In this document: positions 34,560 to 43,468 of the stretch, in pieces
How the letters are laid out: each line of letters begins with the position of its first letter
Numbering within the stretch: the stretch's first letter is position 1
Assembly (NCBI RefSeq): GCF_012113595.1
Contig: NZ_CP050831.1
Location: 2,170,001 to 2,234,000, forward strand
Reading direction: 5' to 3'
Source: Bacteroides faecium
GTDB lineage: Bacteria > Bacteroidota > Bacteroidia > Bacteroidales > Bacteroidaceae
DNA: 64,000 nt
Notes under the pieces: generated by a model
Database searches by the model: none
Told to the model about the DNA's origin: nothing
What the model saw: the letters and a program-made list of their open reading frames with translations, nothing else
Position numbers and translations under genes: made by a program

Positions 34560-36899
34560 TTATTCATAATCACTGTCTCCTAATATAATATCATTCGTTT
34601 TAGGACCTTTGATAATGCCATGGGTTGAGAGTTCATGCAGTTTTATATTAGGATATAATACGTCGTTTACTTCAGAAACTACGATTGTATTATCTAATTC
34701 AAAAATAGCCTTTGAACGGATGTCTTCGGATGAGGCTCCTATTCTGATTTCATACATACCTTTTTCGGCAATCCATTGACTTTTCCCTGTCCAGAAAGAG
34801 GCGAGGTCCATAGGATTGACCGTAAATTCTATCGTTTCGCTTTCACCAGATTTTAATAATTGGGTTTTAGCATATCTTTTTAGTTCTTGAAATGGTTTCT
34901 CTACAGTGGTGACAGGAGCTTTAAGGTACAACTGTACGACTTCTTTTCCGCTTATTTTTCCTGTATTTGTAACTGTAACTGAAACAGTCAGTTTATCTTT
35001 AAACTTTCCATTGCTTATTTTCAGTGGTGAGTAACTGAAATCTGTATATGAGAGTCCATAGCCGAATTCATAAGCCGTTTTTACGTTGAATGTCTGATAG
35101 TACCTGTAGCCTACATAAATACCTTCCTCATAAAAAGCATTGACCGGATTCTCTGCCGGGACACCGGGAAATGAGTTGGCGGAAGGAACGTCAGAGTATT
35201 TGACAGGAAATGAGACAGCCAGTTTTCCGGAAGGATTTACTTTCCCGCTCAGTATATTGGCAAGTGCGTGCCCGCCTTCTTGTCCTGTCTGCCATGCCAA
35301 GAGTATGGCATCAGGCATATGACGCCAACTGGCTACGTCTATGGGACCACCGATGTTGAGTACGACAACTACCTTTTTGTTTAGGGCGTGAAAAGTGTCG
35401 CATACTCTTTTAAGGAGTGTTGTTTCGGTATTGGATAAATAATAGTAATCCTTTGCTTCCCTGTCCCAAAGTTCCCCGGCATTTCTTCCCAAAGTGATGA
35501 TTGCAATATCGGCTTTTTGCGCGGCATCGTTGATATAGGATTGTGGCAAGACAGGTTCGGGAGCAAAGTCGACGAGGTTTTTAGTTGGAATCTTTAGTGT
35601 CGGTGTAGTATTGCTGCGTACTGAGTCTATGTAGTATTGATAAAAAGAAGATAGATTCTGAAGAACTTTGGCATGCATATTTTCCAGTCCTTCGGTGATA
35701 GATGTGGCATGCCGGTAATTAACCCGCCCGCTTCCGGTTCCACCGGCTATAAAGTTGTAAGAGGACTTCCCGAAAAGTGCATAAGACTTTGTATTTCTCA
35801 AAGGAAGAGTGTTGTCCTTATTTTGAAGAAGCACCATTGCTTCTTCAGCAGCTTGGCGGGACACATCGGCATGTTTGTCTAAATCCGGTTGATAATCCCG
35901 GTGAAGGTTTTTGAATGTTGAAGTCTTAATGATATATTTGAGTATATTTTTAATATTCTTATCCAGTGTCTTTTCGTCTAATGTTCCGTTTTTGATTGCT
36001 TTCATAAACAGCTCCGCTTGATAATTTCCCGGCATAAGAAGTTCGTTTCCGGCTCGCATTTGTGCTACAAAATCCTCTCCGCTAACCCAGTCGGAGACAA
36101 ACAGACCGTCATATTTCCATTCCTTTCTTACAATATCTTGTAGCAGGACTTTATTTTCTGCTGTATAGTATCCGTTGATTTTATTATAAGATGTCATTAT
36201 CATCCAGGGATTGGATTGCTCTATTGCGATTTGAAAGCCGCGCAAATAGATTTCCCGTAATGCCCGTTGGCTGATTACTGCGTTAATAGTCCGGCGGTTG
36301 GTCTCTATATTGTTTGCAGCAAAGTGCTTGATACAGGCGCCTACATTCCATTTTTGAATGCCATTGACCATTGACGCGGCCATCATTCCGGAAATATAGG
36401 GGTCTTCTGAATAATATTCGAAATTGCGGCCGGTTAACGGATTGCGTTGTATGTTCATTGCGGGACCAAGTAACATATCACTTCCATATCGGAAGGTTTC
36501 TTCTCCGATAGCATCTCCTACCTGATATACCAGTTCTTTGTTCCAGGTCGAGGCAAGTGCGGTGGCTGTTGGAAAGGCAGTACAGTAGGTACGGTGGTTG
36601 ACACCCGTTTGAATGGTATCTATACGTAATCCGGCGGGACCGTCCGTCAACACAGTATTAGGAATGCCTAGTCTCGGAATACCGTAAGTGGCACAGGCTT
36701 GTCCCCGGAGAATAAGAGCCGGTTTGGTCTTATAATGCCGCCATACGCCTTCGTCGCCCACTCCCAAAACGAAATAGACTTTCTCTTTTAGAGTCATTGC
36801 TGCAATTATGTCATCGATATTACCGGCTTCTAATTTTATCTGGGCGGATAATGCCAGTGTTGTGGATAATGCCAACAGAGTGATAATTTTTCTTTTCAT
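34560..36899 (-). CDS. GH3-family glycoside hydrolase
   Basis: A 779-residue protein with a signal peptide (1-19, LALSA-Q), probably periplasmic. It has the GH3 layout: TIM-like barrel with TDGPAGLR, GPAMNIQRNPLTGRNFEYYSEDP, KHFAANNIETNR and nucleophile Asp270 in FVSDWVSG; alpha/beta sandwich with LLQNKDNTLPLR, WQTGQEGGHALANILSG and GKLAVSFP; C-terminal fibronectin III-like domain (YGLSYTDFSYS to the end). GH3 enzymes are retaining exo-acting beta-glycosidases, for example on glucosides or xylosides. It is divergent from the HTCS at 37307 and probably belongs to the second PUL. Which sugar it removes is not predictable. Confidence 0.92.
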   Translation of the reverse strand: MKRKIITLLALSTTLALSAQIKLEAGNIDDIIAAMTLKEKVYFVLGVGDEGVWRHYKTKPALILRGQACATYGIPRLGIPNTVLTDGPAGLRIDTIQTGVNHRTYCTAFPTATALASTWNKELVYQVGDAIGEETFRYGSDMLLGPAMNIQRNPLTGRNFEYYSEDPYISGMMAASMVNGIQKWNVGACIKHFAANNIETNRRTINAVISQRALREIYLRGFQIAIEQSNPWMIMTSYNKINGYYTAENKVLLQDIVRKEWKYDGLFVSDWVSGEDFVAQMRAGNELLMPGNYQAELFMKAIKNGTLDEKTLDKNIKNILKYIIKTSTFKNLHRDYQPDLDKHADVSRQAAEEAMVLLQNKDNTLPLRNTKSYALFGKSSYNFIAGGTGSGRVNYRHATSITEGLENMHAKVLQNLSSFYQYYIDSVRSNTTPTLKIPTKNLVDFAPEPVLPQSYINDAAQKADIAIITLGRNAGELWDREAKDYYYLSNTETTLLKRVCDTFHALNKKVVVVLNIGGPIDVASWRHMPDAILLAWQTGQEGGHALANILSGKVNPSGKLAVSFPVKYSDVPSANSFPGVPAENPVNAFYEEGIYVGYRYYQTFNVKTAYEFGYGLSYTDFSYSPLKISNGKFKDKLTVSVTVTNTGKISGKEVVQLYLKAPVTTVEKPFQELKRYAKTQLLKSGESETIEFTVNPMDLASFWTGKSQWIAEKGMYEIRIGASSEDIRSKAIFELDNTIVVSEVNDVLYPNIKLHELSTHGIIKGPKTNDIILGDSDYE

Positions 36900-37306
36900 A
36901 TTCTTTTTATTATAGTATATCTTTTCCGGTTATGTTGCATTGGCAAAGTTACGATATAGGAAAGCAGACTCTTTGTTTGTTTTGGTTTCATTTTAGCTCA
37001 ATCTGATAGAATCGGGGTATTAACACTCTGAAAAAGGCATTTTGGCAATATGAGCAAAACAAATAACAATTAGGAAAACAGAAAAAGGATACAGGACGCC
37101 TATCTTCGTGATATAAAAGTGCAAAATGAATAAATATAGAAAGAGGTTGTAGTAAATAGATTAGGTAAATAGATTGTCAAGACACGGAAACTGCGGTTTA
37201 ACAACTGTTATAGTATGCGGTTTTCGTGTTTGTAATTGCTATTAATACTATATTTGTTTTGGTTTAATACGATAAAAAACACGGTTTTTCCTTAAACTGT
37301 ATATTT
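36900..37306. promoter_or_regulatory. Divergent control region of GH3 and second HTCS
   Basis: On the minus strand TAACTTTG (36951-36944) is a -7 box for GH3. On the plus strand TATATTTG (37249-37256) is a -7 box for the HTCS, 50 bp before its ATG. Between them TAAATAGATT is repeated at 37153 and 37166, and TGCGGTTT is repeated at 37192-37199 and 37216-37223. An ACACGGAAA/TTTTCGTGT near-inverse repeat flanks the TGCGGTTT copies. The GCGG core recurs upstream of the GH105 operon. No ORF of note lies in this 407-bp gap. Confidence 0.5.
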
Positions 37307-40300
37307 ATGAGAACTAGGATATTTTTTCTTTTATTGTCTATACCATTATTCTGTATCGGGGGAATAAATAATGGTATAAGAGATTTTCATTTCAGAACGA
37401 TTTCTCCGGAAGATGGGTTTTACTATGATGGAGTGAGTTCTATCGTACAAGATAAACTGGGCTATATCTGGGTAGTGATGGCTAATGAAGTGTATCGTTT
37501 CGACGGGTATAATTATAAACGTTATTATTCACAATTTGAGATTCCCCAGAATATAGGCAAGTTATATTTTGAATCGGTAAATACGGATTCCGACGGAAAT
37601 GTTTTTGTTGCTTCTAATAATGGACTGTTCCTCTATGATTGGAATTCCGATACTTTTAAACTAATCTTTCCACAGCACCTCTATAAGATAAAGGAAGACC
37701 GGAAAAAGAATCTGTGGATTTATGGTGCTAACCTTGTAGGTATCCTTAACAGGGAATATTGGACATATACCTCTGTGGTTCCTGACAGTCATCCTAAATT
37801 ACGTACACAGGTTATTTCTGTAGACGAAGACATAGCTTATATCGGTACAGTCAATGGGGAAATATATAGTTATGACCTGGAAACGAAAGCGCTTGCCTGT
37901 TTCTTGAAACTTCCCGGTGATTACCGGATTGTGGATATTAAAACCAATGATGGCAGAATGTGGATTCTGACCCAAACTTCCGGATTATATAAAGTGGAGA
38001 TTAAAACCGGAAAAATAGAAAATGAATATCGTTGGTTCTGCACACAGGATAATCAATATGTGCCGGCTAAAACACTTTATTTGGACCGGGAAGGATATAT
38101 ATGGATAGGCACTCAGCGTGGTTTATATGTGATGAACATAATAACGGATGAGTATTCGCATTATACAAAATCCGAGAAGCGGGAGTTCAGCTTGCCTAAT
38201 TCTTCCATTTGGACTATTTACGAAGATAACCAGCAGAATTTATGGATAGGTACTTATTCCGGTGGTTTATGTTATTTGAACTTTCATGAGAACTCCCGTT
38301 TTAAGAATTATTTCTCGGAAGAACAGCAACTGAATCACAATGTAGTGAGTGCTTTTGCCGAAGAACAGGATTTTATATGGATTGGTACGGAAGGGGGAGG
38401 ATTGAACAGGATGGATAAGAAAACGGGAAAGTTCATGCACTTAAAGCATGGGCACGGTGGGAATACTCTTTCTTATGACAACGTAAAGTCACTTGTATTC
38501 GATTCGCAGGGTAATTTGTGGATTGGCATGTTTATGGCAGGAGTTGATAAACTGGATGTAAATAGAAGCCGGTTTAGAAACTTTGCCAATCCCCATCTTA
38601 GTAATGATGTCAGGAAACTTGTGCTGGAAGGAGATTCCGGGTTATGGATTGCCAATCAGGCAAATGCTGATATTTCTTTTTATTCTTTCGCCCAGAACCG
38701 TTTCTACAATTATGACATAGATGCCCTATACACCAGCCGTATATCTGATATATGCAAGAGTAAGGATGGTAACTTGTGGATTGCCAAAGAAGACCAGCTT
38801 TTAAAAATGGATATCCATACTAAAAAGACAAAACAAATCGTCTCTCCACGATTGGGACACAGCCAACTTGAAACGATTTGCGTTGATGAACAGGGAGATG
38901 TGTGGATGGGTACTATCGGGGCGGGACTGATGAGGTACAATGAAGAGGAAAACCGGACAGAAGTATATGATGAGATTCTTAAATATAATATTTCTGCTAT
39001 TTATAGCATTTGTATTGATGATTCCGGAAATCCATGGATGGGAACAGACAACGGACTGTTCAAATATGATAAGTCCGGTGGAATCTTTTATCGTTTTGAT
39101 AAGCGGGATGGAATACAAGGGGCTGTTTTTAATCCGAAAGCTTGCATGAAAGGGCAGAACGGAGAATTGTATTTTGGTGGTGGAAATGGTTTTACGATAG
39201 TTTATCCCGATAAAGTAAAGGTTAATGATTTCATTCCGTCGGCAAGGATTACGGATTTTTATATCAATAATCAATTAGCAACAACCTCTACGGAAAATAC
39301 ACCGTTATCCCGACCGGTTAATCTTACAAAAGAAGTTGTTCTGACTCATGAGAATACTACTTTCGGCTTCCGTTTCTCATCGGATAATTATCTTATACCT
39401 GAGAAGAATATGTTTAAATACAGGTTGAAAGGGTATGATAACGACTGGATTGAGGCGGATGCCTTCAGCCGTATGGCTTCTTATACCAAGGTACCGCCGG
39501 GAGATTATTCATTCGAAGTGCTGGCGGCCAACAATGATGGCGTGTGGGGAACTTCGCCTGTCTCTATAAAAATAAAATGTTTGCCTGCTCCCTGGTTGAG
39601 CTGGTGGGCATATCTTATTTATACGATGGGGATTTCCGGTATTCTTTTTTGGATTGTTTACTATTATTACAACCGTAAGAAACAACGTTTGGAGCGTTAT
39701 ATGGATAATCTGGAAATGGAGCGTAGGGAAGATATGCATCAGGCTCAGTTGCGCTTTTTTACTAATATATCCCATGAGTTCCGTACTCCTTTGTTTCTGA
39801 TGATGTCTTCACTTGACAAGTTAAAAGAAGAAGGAATAGGAGGAAGGCATTATAATTTGCTTAATGGCAATACCAGGCGCCTGCTAAATCTAGTTGATGA
39901 ACTCATGGACTTCAGGACGGTTGAGAATGGGAAAATGAAGTTGCACTTGTCTTTTATGTCTGTAAATGCTTTGATACGTGGTTTGGTTGAGGATTTTAAG
40001 GACTACGCAGTTTCGAAAGAGATTAGTTTTGAGACAGTGTTTGACCCGCGACTTGAATCCCCTTTCGCTGTCGATGTGAAATGCATGGAGAAAATCGTGC
40101 TGAATTTATTAAATAATGCATTTAAGTTTACTCCGAAAGGAGGGGTAATTTCCATTCAGACTTACTATGACGTTACAGTGTTTAAATCCGACTTTAAGTA
40201 TCATTATCAAGAGGGTGGGGATGTGTCGGATAGCTTGTTCGGTATTGTCGTCTCTGATTCGGGTATTGGTATCTCACCGGAATCTATCGGGAATGTTTTT

Positions 40301-41380
40301 ACCCGTTTCTATAAGATAGATACATCTGATAGCCAAACGCATATCGGTTCCGGTATCGGGCTTGCATTGGTGAAAAGTATTGTACTGCTGCATAAAGGAA
40401 GTATAAGTATTTATAGCGAGCGGAATAAAGGAGCGGATTTTATGGTAGCTTTGAATCGTTCTGCGGATGTATATGATAAAGCTGATTTTGCTTCTGAGGG
40501 ATATGATACTGAAAGGGCGGTTGTGATGAATACTTGTGAGATGCTTGCTGATACGACAGAACCGGAAGAACAGGCACAGAGAATTACAATAGATACGGTT
40601 ATTCCCCGGTTCCGTCAGTCAAAGAGAATTCTTTTGGTTGAGGATAATGAAAGTGTACGTTCGGTGATTCGGGAAGTACTTTCTGAATTCTATGATATTA
40701 CCGAGGCCGGCAATGGCTTAGAAGCCTCAGAACTTTTATCGAAGATGGAGATTGATTTGATTCTCAGTGATGTGATGATGCCATTGAAGGATGGGATAAC
40801 TTTGTGCCGGGAAGTGAAAAGTAACGTAGATACTTCGCATATTCCATTTGTCATGCTGACGGCAAGAGGAGGAATGGAGAACAGGCTGGAAGGGACTGAG
40901 TCGGGAGCGGATGCCTATTTTGAGAAACCGATAGATATGCGGTTGCTGTTACAGTCCATACAGAACATATTTGTGAGACAGCAGCATTTGAAGGAACACT
41001 ACGCCAGATTCTTTTTTGCCGATAGCCCGGAGCTGGTTTCCAACAAGCAGGATAATGAATTTATGAAGCAATTGACTGCTGTCATTGACTCTTGTATGGA
41101 ACAGTCGGATGTGGATGTGAATTACATTGCTTCACAGTTATCCATGAGCCGGAGTAAACTGTACAGTAAGATTAAGACAATGACGGATAAATCTATTGTG
41201 GAGTTTATTCGTTCTTACCGCTTGCATAAGGCCGCCCGTCTGTTGATTGATGAAAATCTGTCAGTCAGCGATGTGATGGCACAGGTCGGCATTGAAAGTA
41301 ATTCATATTTCACCCGTGCTTTTAAGGCGGAATTCGGGATGACTCCAACAATCTTTATTCAAAATAATAGAAAGAAATAA
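37307..41380 (+). CDS. Hybrid two-component sensor/regulator (HTCS) of the second PUL
   Basis: A 1357-residue protein. Order: signal peptide (1-17); beta-propeller repeats with YIWIGTQRGLY/NLWIGTYSGGL-type motifs (about 30-680); Y_Y_Y domain (about 690-760); transmembrane helix (about 765-787); kinase with His823 in NISHEFRTPLFL; HATPase with N-box near 930 and GSGIGLAL near 1014; receiver with Asp1155 in SDVMMPL; AraC-type HTH from about 1270 to the end. All key phosphorelay residues are present. It should sense a periplasmic breakdown product and activate the operon starting at 41593 and probably the divergent GH3. The ligand is unknown. Confidence 0.93.
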   Translation: MRTRIFFLLLSIPLFCIGGINNGIRDFHFRTISPEDGFYYDGVSSIVQDKLGYIWVVMANEVYRFDGYNYKRYYSQFEIPQNIGKLYFESVNTDSDGNVFVASNNGLFLYDWNSDTFKLIFPQHLYKIKEDRKKNLWIYGANLVGILNREYWTYTSVVPDSHPKLRTQVISVDEDIAYIGTVNGEIYSYDLETKALACFLKLPGDYRIVDIKTNDGRMWILTQTSGLYKVEIKTGKIENEYRWFCTQDNQYVPAKTLYLDREGYIWIGTQRGLYVMNIITDEYSHYTKSEKREFSLPNSSIWTIYEDNQQNLWIGTYSGGLCYLNFHENSRFKNYFSEEQQLNHNVVSAFAEEQDFIWIGTEGGGLNRMDKKTGKFMHLKHGHGGNTLSYDNVKSLVFDSQGNLWIGMFMAGVDKLDVNRSRFRNFANPHLSNDVRKLVLEGDSGLWIANQANADISFYSFAQNRFYNYDIDALYTSRISDICKSKDGNLWIAKEDQLLKMDIHTKKTKQIVSPRLGHSQLETICVDEQGDVWMGTIGAGLMRYNEEENRTEVYDEILKYNISAIYSICIDDSGNPWMGTDNGLFKYDKSGGIFYRFDKRDGIQGAVFNPKACMKGQNGELYFGGGNGFTIVYPDKVKVNDFIPSARITDFYINNQLATTSTENTPLSRPVNLTKEVVLTHENTTFGFRFSSDNYLIPEKNMFKYRLKGYDNDWIEADAFSRMASYTKVPPGDYSFEVLAANNDGVWGTSPVSIKIKCLPAPWLSWWAYLIYTMGISGILFWIVYYYYNRKKQRLERYMDNLEMERREDMHQAQLRFFTNISHEFRTPLFLMMSSLDKLKEEGIGGRHYNLLNGNTRRLLNLVDELMDFRTVENGKMKLHLSFMSVNALIRGLVEDFKDYAVSKEISFETVFDPRLESPFAVDVKCMEKIVLNLLNNAFKFTPKGGVISIQTYYDVTVFKSDFKYHYQEGGDVSDSLFGIVVSDSGIGISPESIGNVFTRFYKIDTSDSQTHIGSGIGLALVKSIVLLHKGSISIYSERNKGADFMVALNRSADVYDKADFASEGYDTERAVVMNTCEMLADTTEPEEQAQRITIDTVIPRFRQSKRILLVEDNESVRSVIREVLSEFYDITEAGNGLEASELLSKMEIDLILSDVMMPLKDGITLCREVKSNVDTSHIPFVMLTARGGMENRLEGTESGADAYFEKPIDMRLLLQSIQNIFVRQQHLKEHYARFFFADSPELVSNKQDNEFMKQLTAVIDSCMEQSDVDVNYIASQLSMSRSKLYSKIKTMTDKSIVEFIRSYRLHKAARLLIDENLSVSDVMAQVGIESNSYFTRAFKAEFGMTPTIFIQNNRKK

Positions 41381-41449
41381 CACTGTAATTGGATAGGGTG
41401 ACCAATGCCGGTATTCTTTTTTTCGAAACTCTTTGCTCTCTTTCTCAAA

Positions 41450-41496
41450 TAGCGGTAAAAAGGCAATTCAGACTAAATTTTAGCGGAAATGGGCAA
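41450..41496 (+). promoter_or_regulatory. 31-bp-spaced TAGCGG direct repeat, candidate operator
   Basis: TAGCGGTAAAAAGGCAA (41450-41466) and TAGCGGAAATGGGCAA (41481-41496) are similar elements 31 bp apart, three helical turns. They lie 22 bp upstream of the -7 box of the GH105 operon and share GCGG with repeats ahead of the HTCS. Binding by that HTCS is inferred. Confidence 0.45.
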
Positions 41497-41517
41497 ATGA
41501 TTTATACTTGCCGGGCA

Positions 41518-41525
41518 TACTTTTG
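41518..41525 (+). promoter_or_regulatory. -7 box of the GH105-SusC/D operon
   Basis: TACTTTTG fits TAnnTTTG. No -33 TTG is present, consistent with activation from the TAGCGG repeats. The predicted leader is about 60 nt. Confidence 0.55.
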
Positions 41526-41592
41526 CGTCAGAATCAGACTTGATAATGTAAGCTGAGGAAAGTATAATTAAATTCAATATATCTATTTTATC

Positions 41593-42705
41593 ATGAGAAA
41601 CTACGTTATTCTGTTCTCTACATGTTTGCTGTTGCTCTTTTTTACAGGATGTAACATGATTACACAGAAAAAGGAGAAGGCAACGGGAGAAATCTACAAT
41701 GAGACCTTTATAAAAGACATCATGCTTAAAGTGGCACGATGGCAAGTCGCTCATCCCGATTCTTTGAATGACTGGCAGGAGCAATGGGCCAGGTCTGTTT
41801 TTTATTCGGGAGTGATGTATGCATACAATGCTACGCAGGATACTACTTTTCTGAATCAGGCTTTGCGTTGGGGTGAAGGCTGGGGGTGGAAAAGAGGTCC
41901 GAAATTTCGCCATGCTGACGATTTGGCTTGTGGACAGGCTTATCTTGACGCATATGCTGTGGTTCGCAGGGAAGAAATGCTGAATGGGATAAAAATGTCG
42001 ATTGACAGTCTTATTGCCGACCCTAAACCGGGACGGGTAGACTGGTGGTGGTGCGATGCCCTGTTTATGGAGCCACCGGTATTGGTTAGATTAGGGAAAC
42101 TCACGGGGGATGAAAAGTATTACTCTTATCTGCATGATATGTACTGGGATACGACAGACTTCCTGTATAGTAAGCCCGATAGCCTTTTTTATCGGGACAA
42201 GAACTATTTCAATGCAATGACAGCCAATGGCAAAAAATCCTTCTGGTCACGTGGGAATGCATGGGTACTCGGTGGTTTGGCGCAAATACTCGCTATGATG
42301 AATAAGAAGCATCCTGATTATCCTAAGTATGAAGAGTTGTATTTGCAGATGATACATAAGATAGCACCTCTTCAGCAGGCGGATGGTTTGTGGCGTCCCA
42401 GCCTTCTGGACCCGGACGATATTCCTGTAAAGGAAACAAGTGGCAGTACGTTCTTTACGTATGCTCTTGCGTGGGGAGTGAACAATGGTTTGCTTGATAA
42501 GGAGATTTTCTTGCCCCAGGTGAAAAAGGGGTGGCAAGGATTGGTGGAATCTGTCAACCATGAAGGTAAGCTCGGTTATGTCCAGTTGATAGGTGCTAAA
42601 CCGGAGAAGGTAGAGATAGGGCATAATCAGGAATATGGAAGTGGGGCATTTCTGATGGCTGCTTCTGAAATGCTGAAGCTGGAAAAAGAAGAAAGAGTAA
42701 AGTGA
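41593..42705 (+). CDS. GH105 unsaturated uronyl (rhamnogalacturonyl-type) hydrolase lipoprotein
   Basis: A 370-residue protein with lipobox FFTGC (Cys20). The GH105 motifs are clear: FRHADDLACGQAYLDAY, VDWWWCDALFMEPPVLVRLG with Asp155 as the likely catalytic residue, FWSRGNAWVLGGLAQIL, and ETSGSTFFTYALAWGVNNGLL. The enzyme hydrates the 4,5-unsaturated uronic acid left by a lyase, classically on rhamnogalacturonan fragments, though the family also acts on other unsaturated uronides. It heads the second PUL operon, whose last gene encodes the lyase fusion. The lipobox suggests membrane attachment. Confidence 0.9.
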   Translation: MRNYVILFSTCLLLLFFTGCNMITQKKEKATGEIYNETFIKDIMLKVARWQVAHPDSLNDWQEQWARSVFYSGVMYAYNATQDTTFLNQALRWGEGWGWKRGPKFRHADDLACGQAYLDAYAVVRREEMLNGIKMSIDSLIADPKPGRVDWWWCDALFMEPPVLVRLGKLTGDEKYYSYLHDMYWDTTDFLYSKPDSLFYRDKNYFNAMTANGKKSFWSRGNAWVLGGLAQILAMMNKKHPDYPKYEELYLQMIHKIAPLQQADGLWRPSLLDPDDIPVKETSGSTFFTYALAWGVNNGLLDKEIFLPQVKKGWQGLVESVNHEGKLGYVQLIGAKPEKVEIGHNQEYGSGAFLMAASEMLKLEKEERVK

Positions 42706-42752
42706 AATAAAACGAAAAACGCTATTGTTAAACCTATAAATTATATGTAAAC

Positions 42753-43448
42753 ATGAAAAAACTGTTGATTGGTAAGCTAAGTATATTGCTACTCATTCTG
42801 GGAGTTGTGATAGCTTGTGATAAGCAAGATGCAGGCGATGCGCCGAAGTCTAATATGAGAAGTATTATTGGTTTTACAGTAAAGCCTGGATATAATGCCG
42901 GTAATATATTTGTGAATCATCAAGGAGTTATTGACCAAAGCAATAAGACAATCACCATTGAACTGCCGGACAATATTGATATGACAAAGATACGGCCTGA
43001 AATTGTATTGTCTCCTTATACGACGGTGACTCCGGGGAATATTGAACCGGTAGACTTTTCACAACCGGATTTGGAATATACAGCTATTGCGCAAAGCGGG
43101 AAAGTGGCGGTATATTCACTCATTGTGAAGAATACGTATAAGTATAAAGGAAATACATTGTATGCTATTTCTTTTCCTGATGTTCCTTTTGCTGACGGTA
43201 CGGTTCCCCGTGGTTCTTTTGCTAATAATAATGCTACTGTCACAGTGCCTGCCGGTACGGATATCAGTAAGTTACGTCCGTTGATGGAGTTGGCGGTTGA
43301 CTCAAAGAACGCGACTTTTTCAAAAGACCCGGAAACGGATTGGAATTTTGCAACTCCGGCTGATAACAAAGTGAAATTCCAGGTAATATCTCAAACTGGT
43401 AGTGCTAAATGGCATGCTGTTACGGTTGTTGTCAGTGAATCTATGTAA
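42753..43448 (+). CDS. Lipoprotein with two bacterial Ig-like/DUF5018-type repeats
   Basis: A 231-residue lipoprotein with signal LLILGVVIAC (Cys22). Two similar halves follow: SIIGFTVKPGYNAGNIF to YSLIVKNT and LYAISFPDVPFADGTVP to WHAVTVVVS. Each has a short strand pattern and a D(M/I)(T/S)K(I/L)RP motif (DMTKIRPEI and DISKLRPLM). This resembles DUF5018-like repeats found beside SusC/D genes. It probably binds glycan or supports the surface complex; no enzyme motif is visible. It lies 20 bp before susC. Confidence 0.6.
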   Translation: MKKLLIGKLSILLLILGVVIACDKQDAGDAPKSNMRSIIGFTVKPGYNAGNIFVNHQGVIDQSNKTITIELPDNIDMTKIRPEIVLSPYTTVTPGNIEPVDFSQPDLEYTAIAQSGKVAVYSLIVKNTYKYKGNTLYAISFPDVPFADGTVPRGSFANNNATVTVPAGTDISKLRPLMELAVDSKNATFSKDPETDWNFATPADNKVKFQVISQTGSAKWHAVTVVVSESM

Positions 43449-43468
43449 TACCCTATAAATCTATAAAC

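Noticed and set aside
41389..41425. Terminator after the second HTCS gene
   Set aside because: ATTGG/CCAAT gives only a 5-bp stem, far from the T-run; too weak to call.
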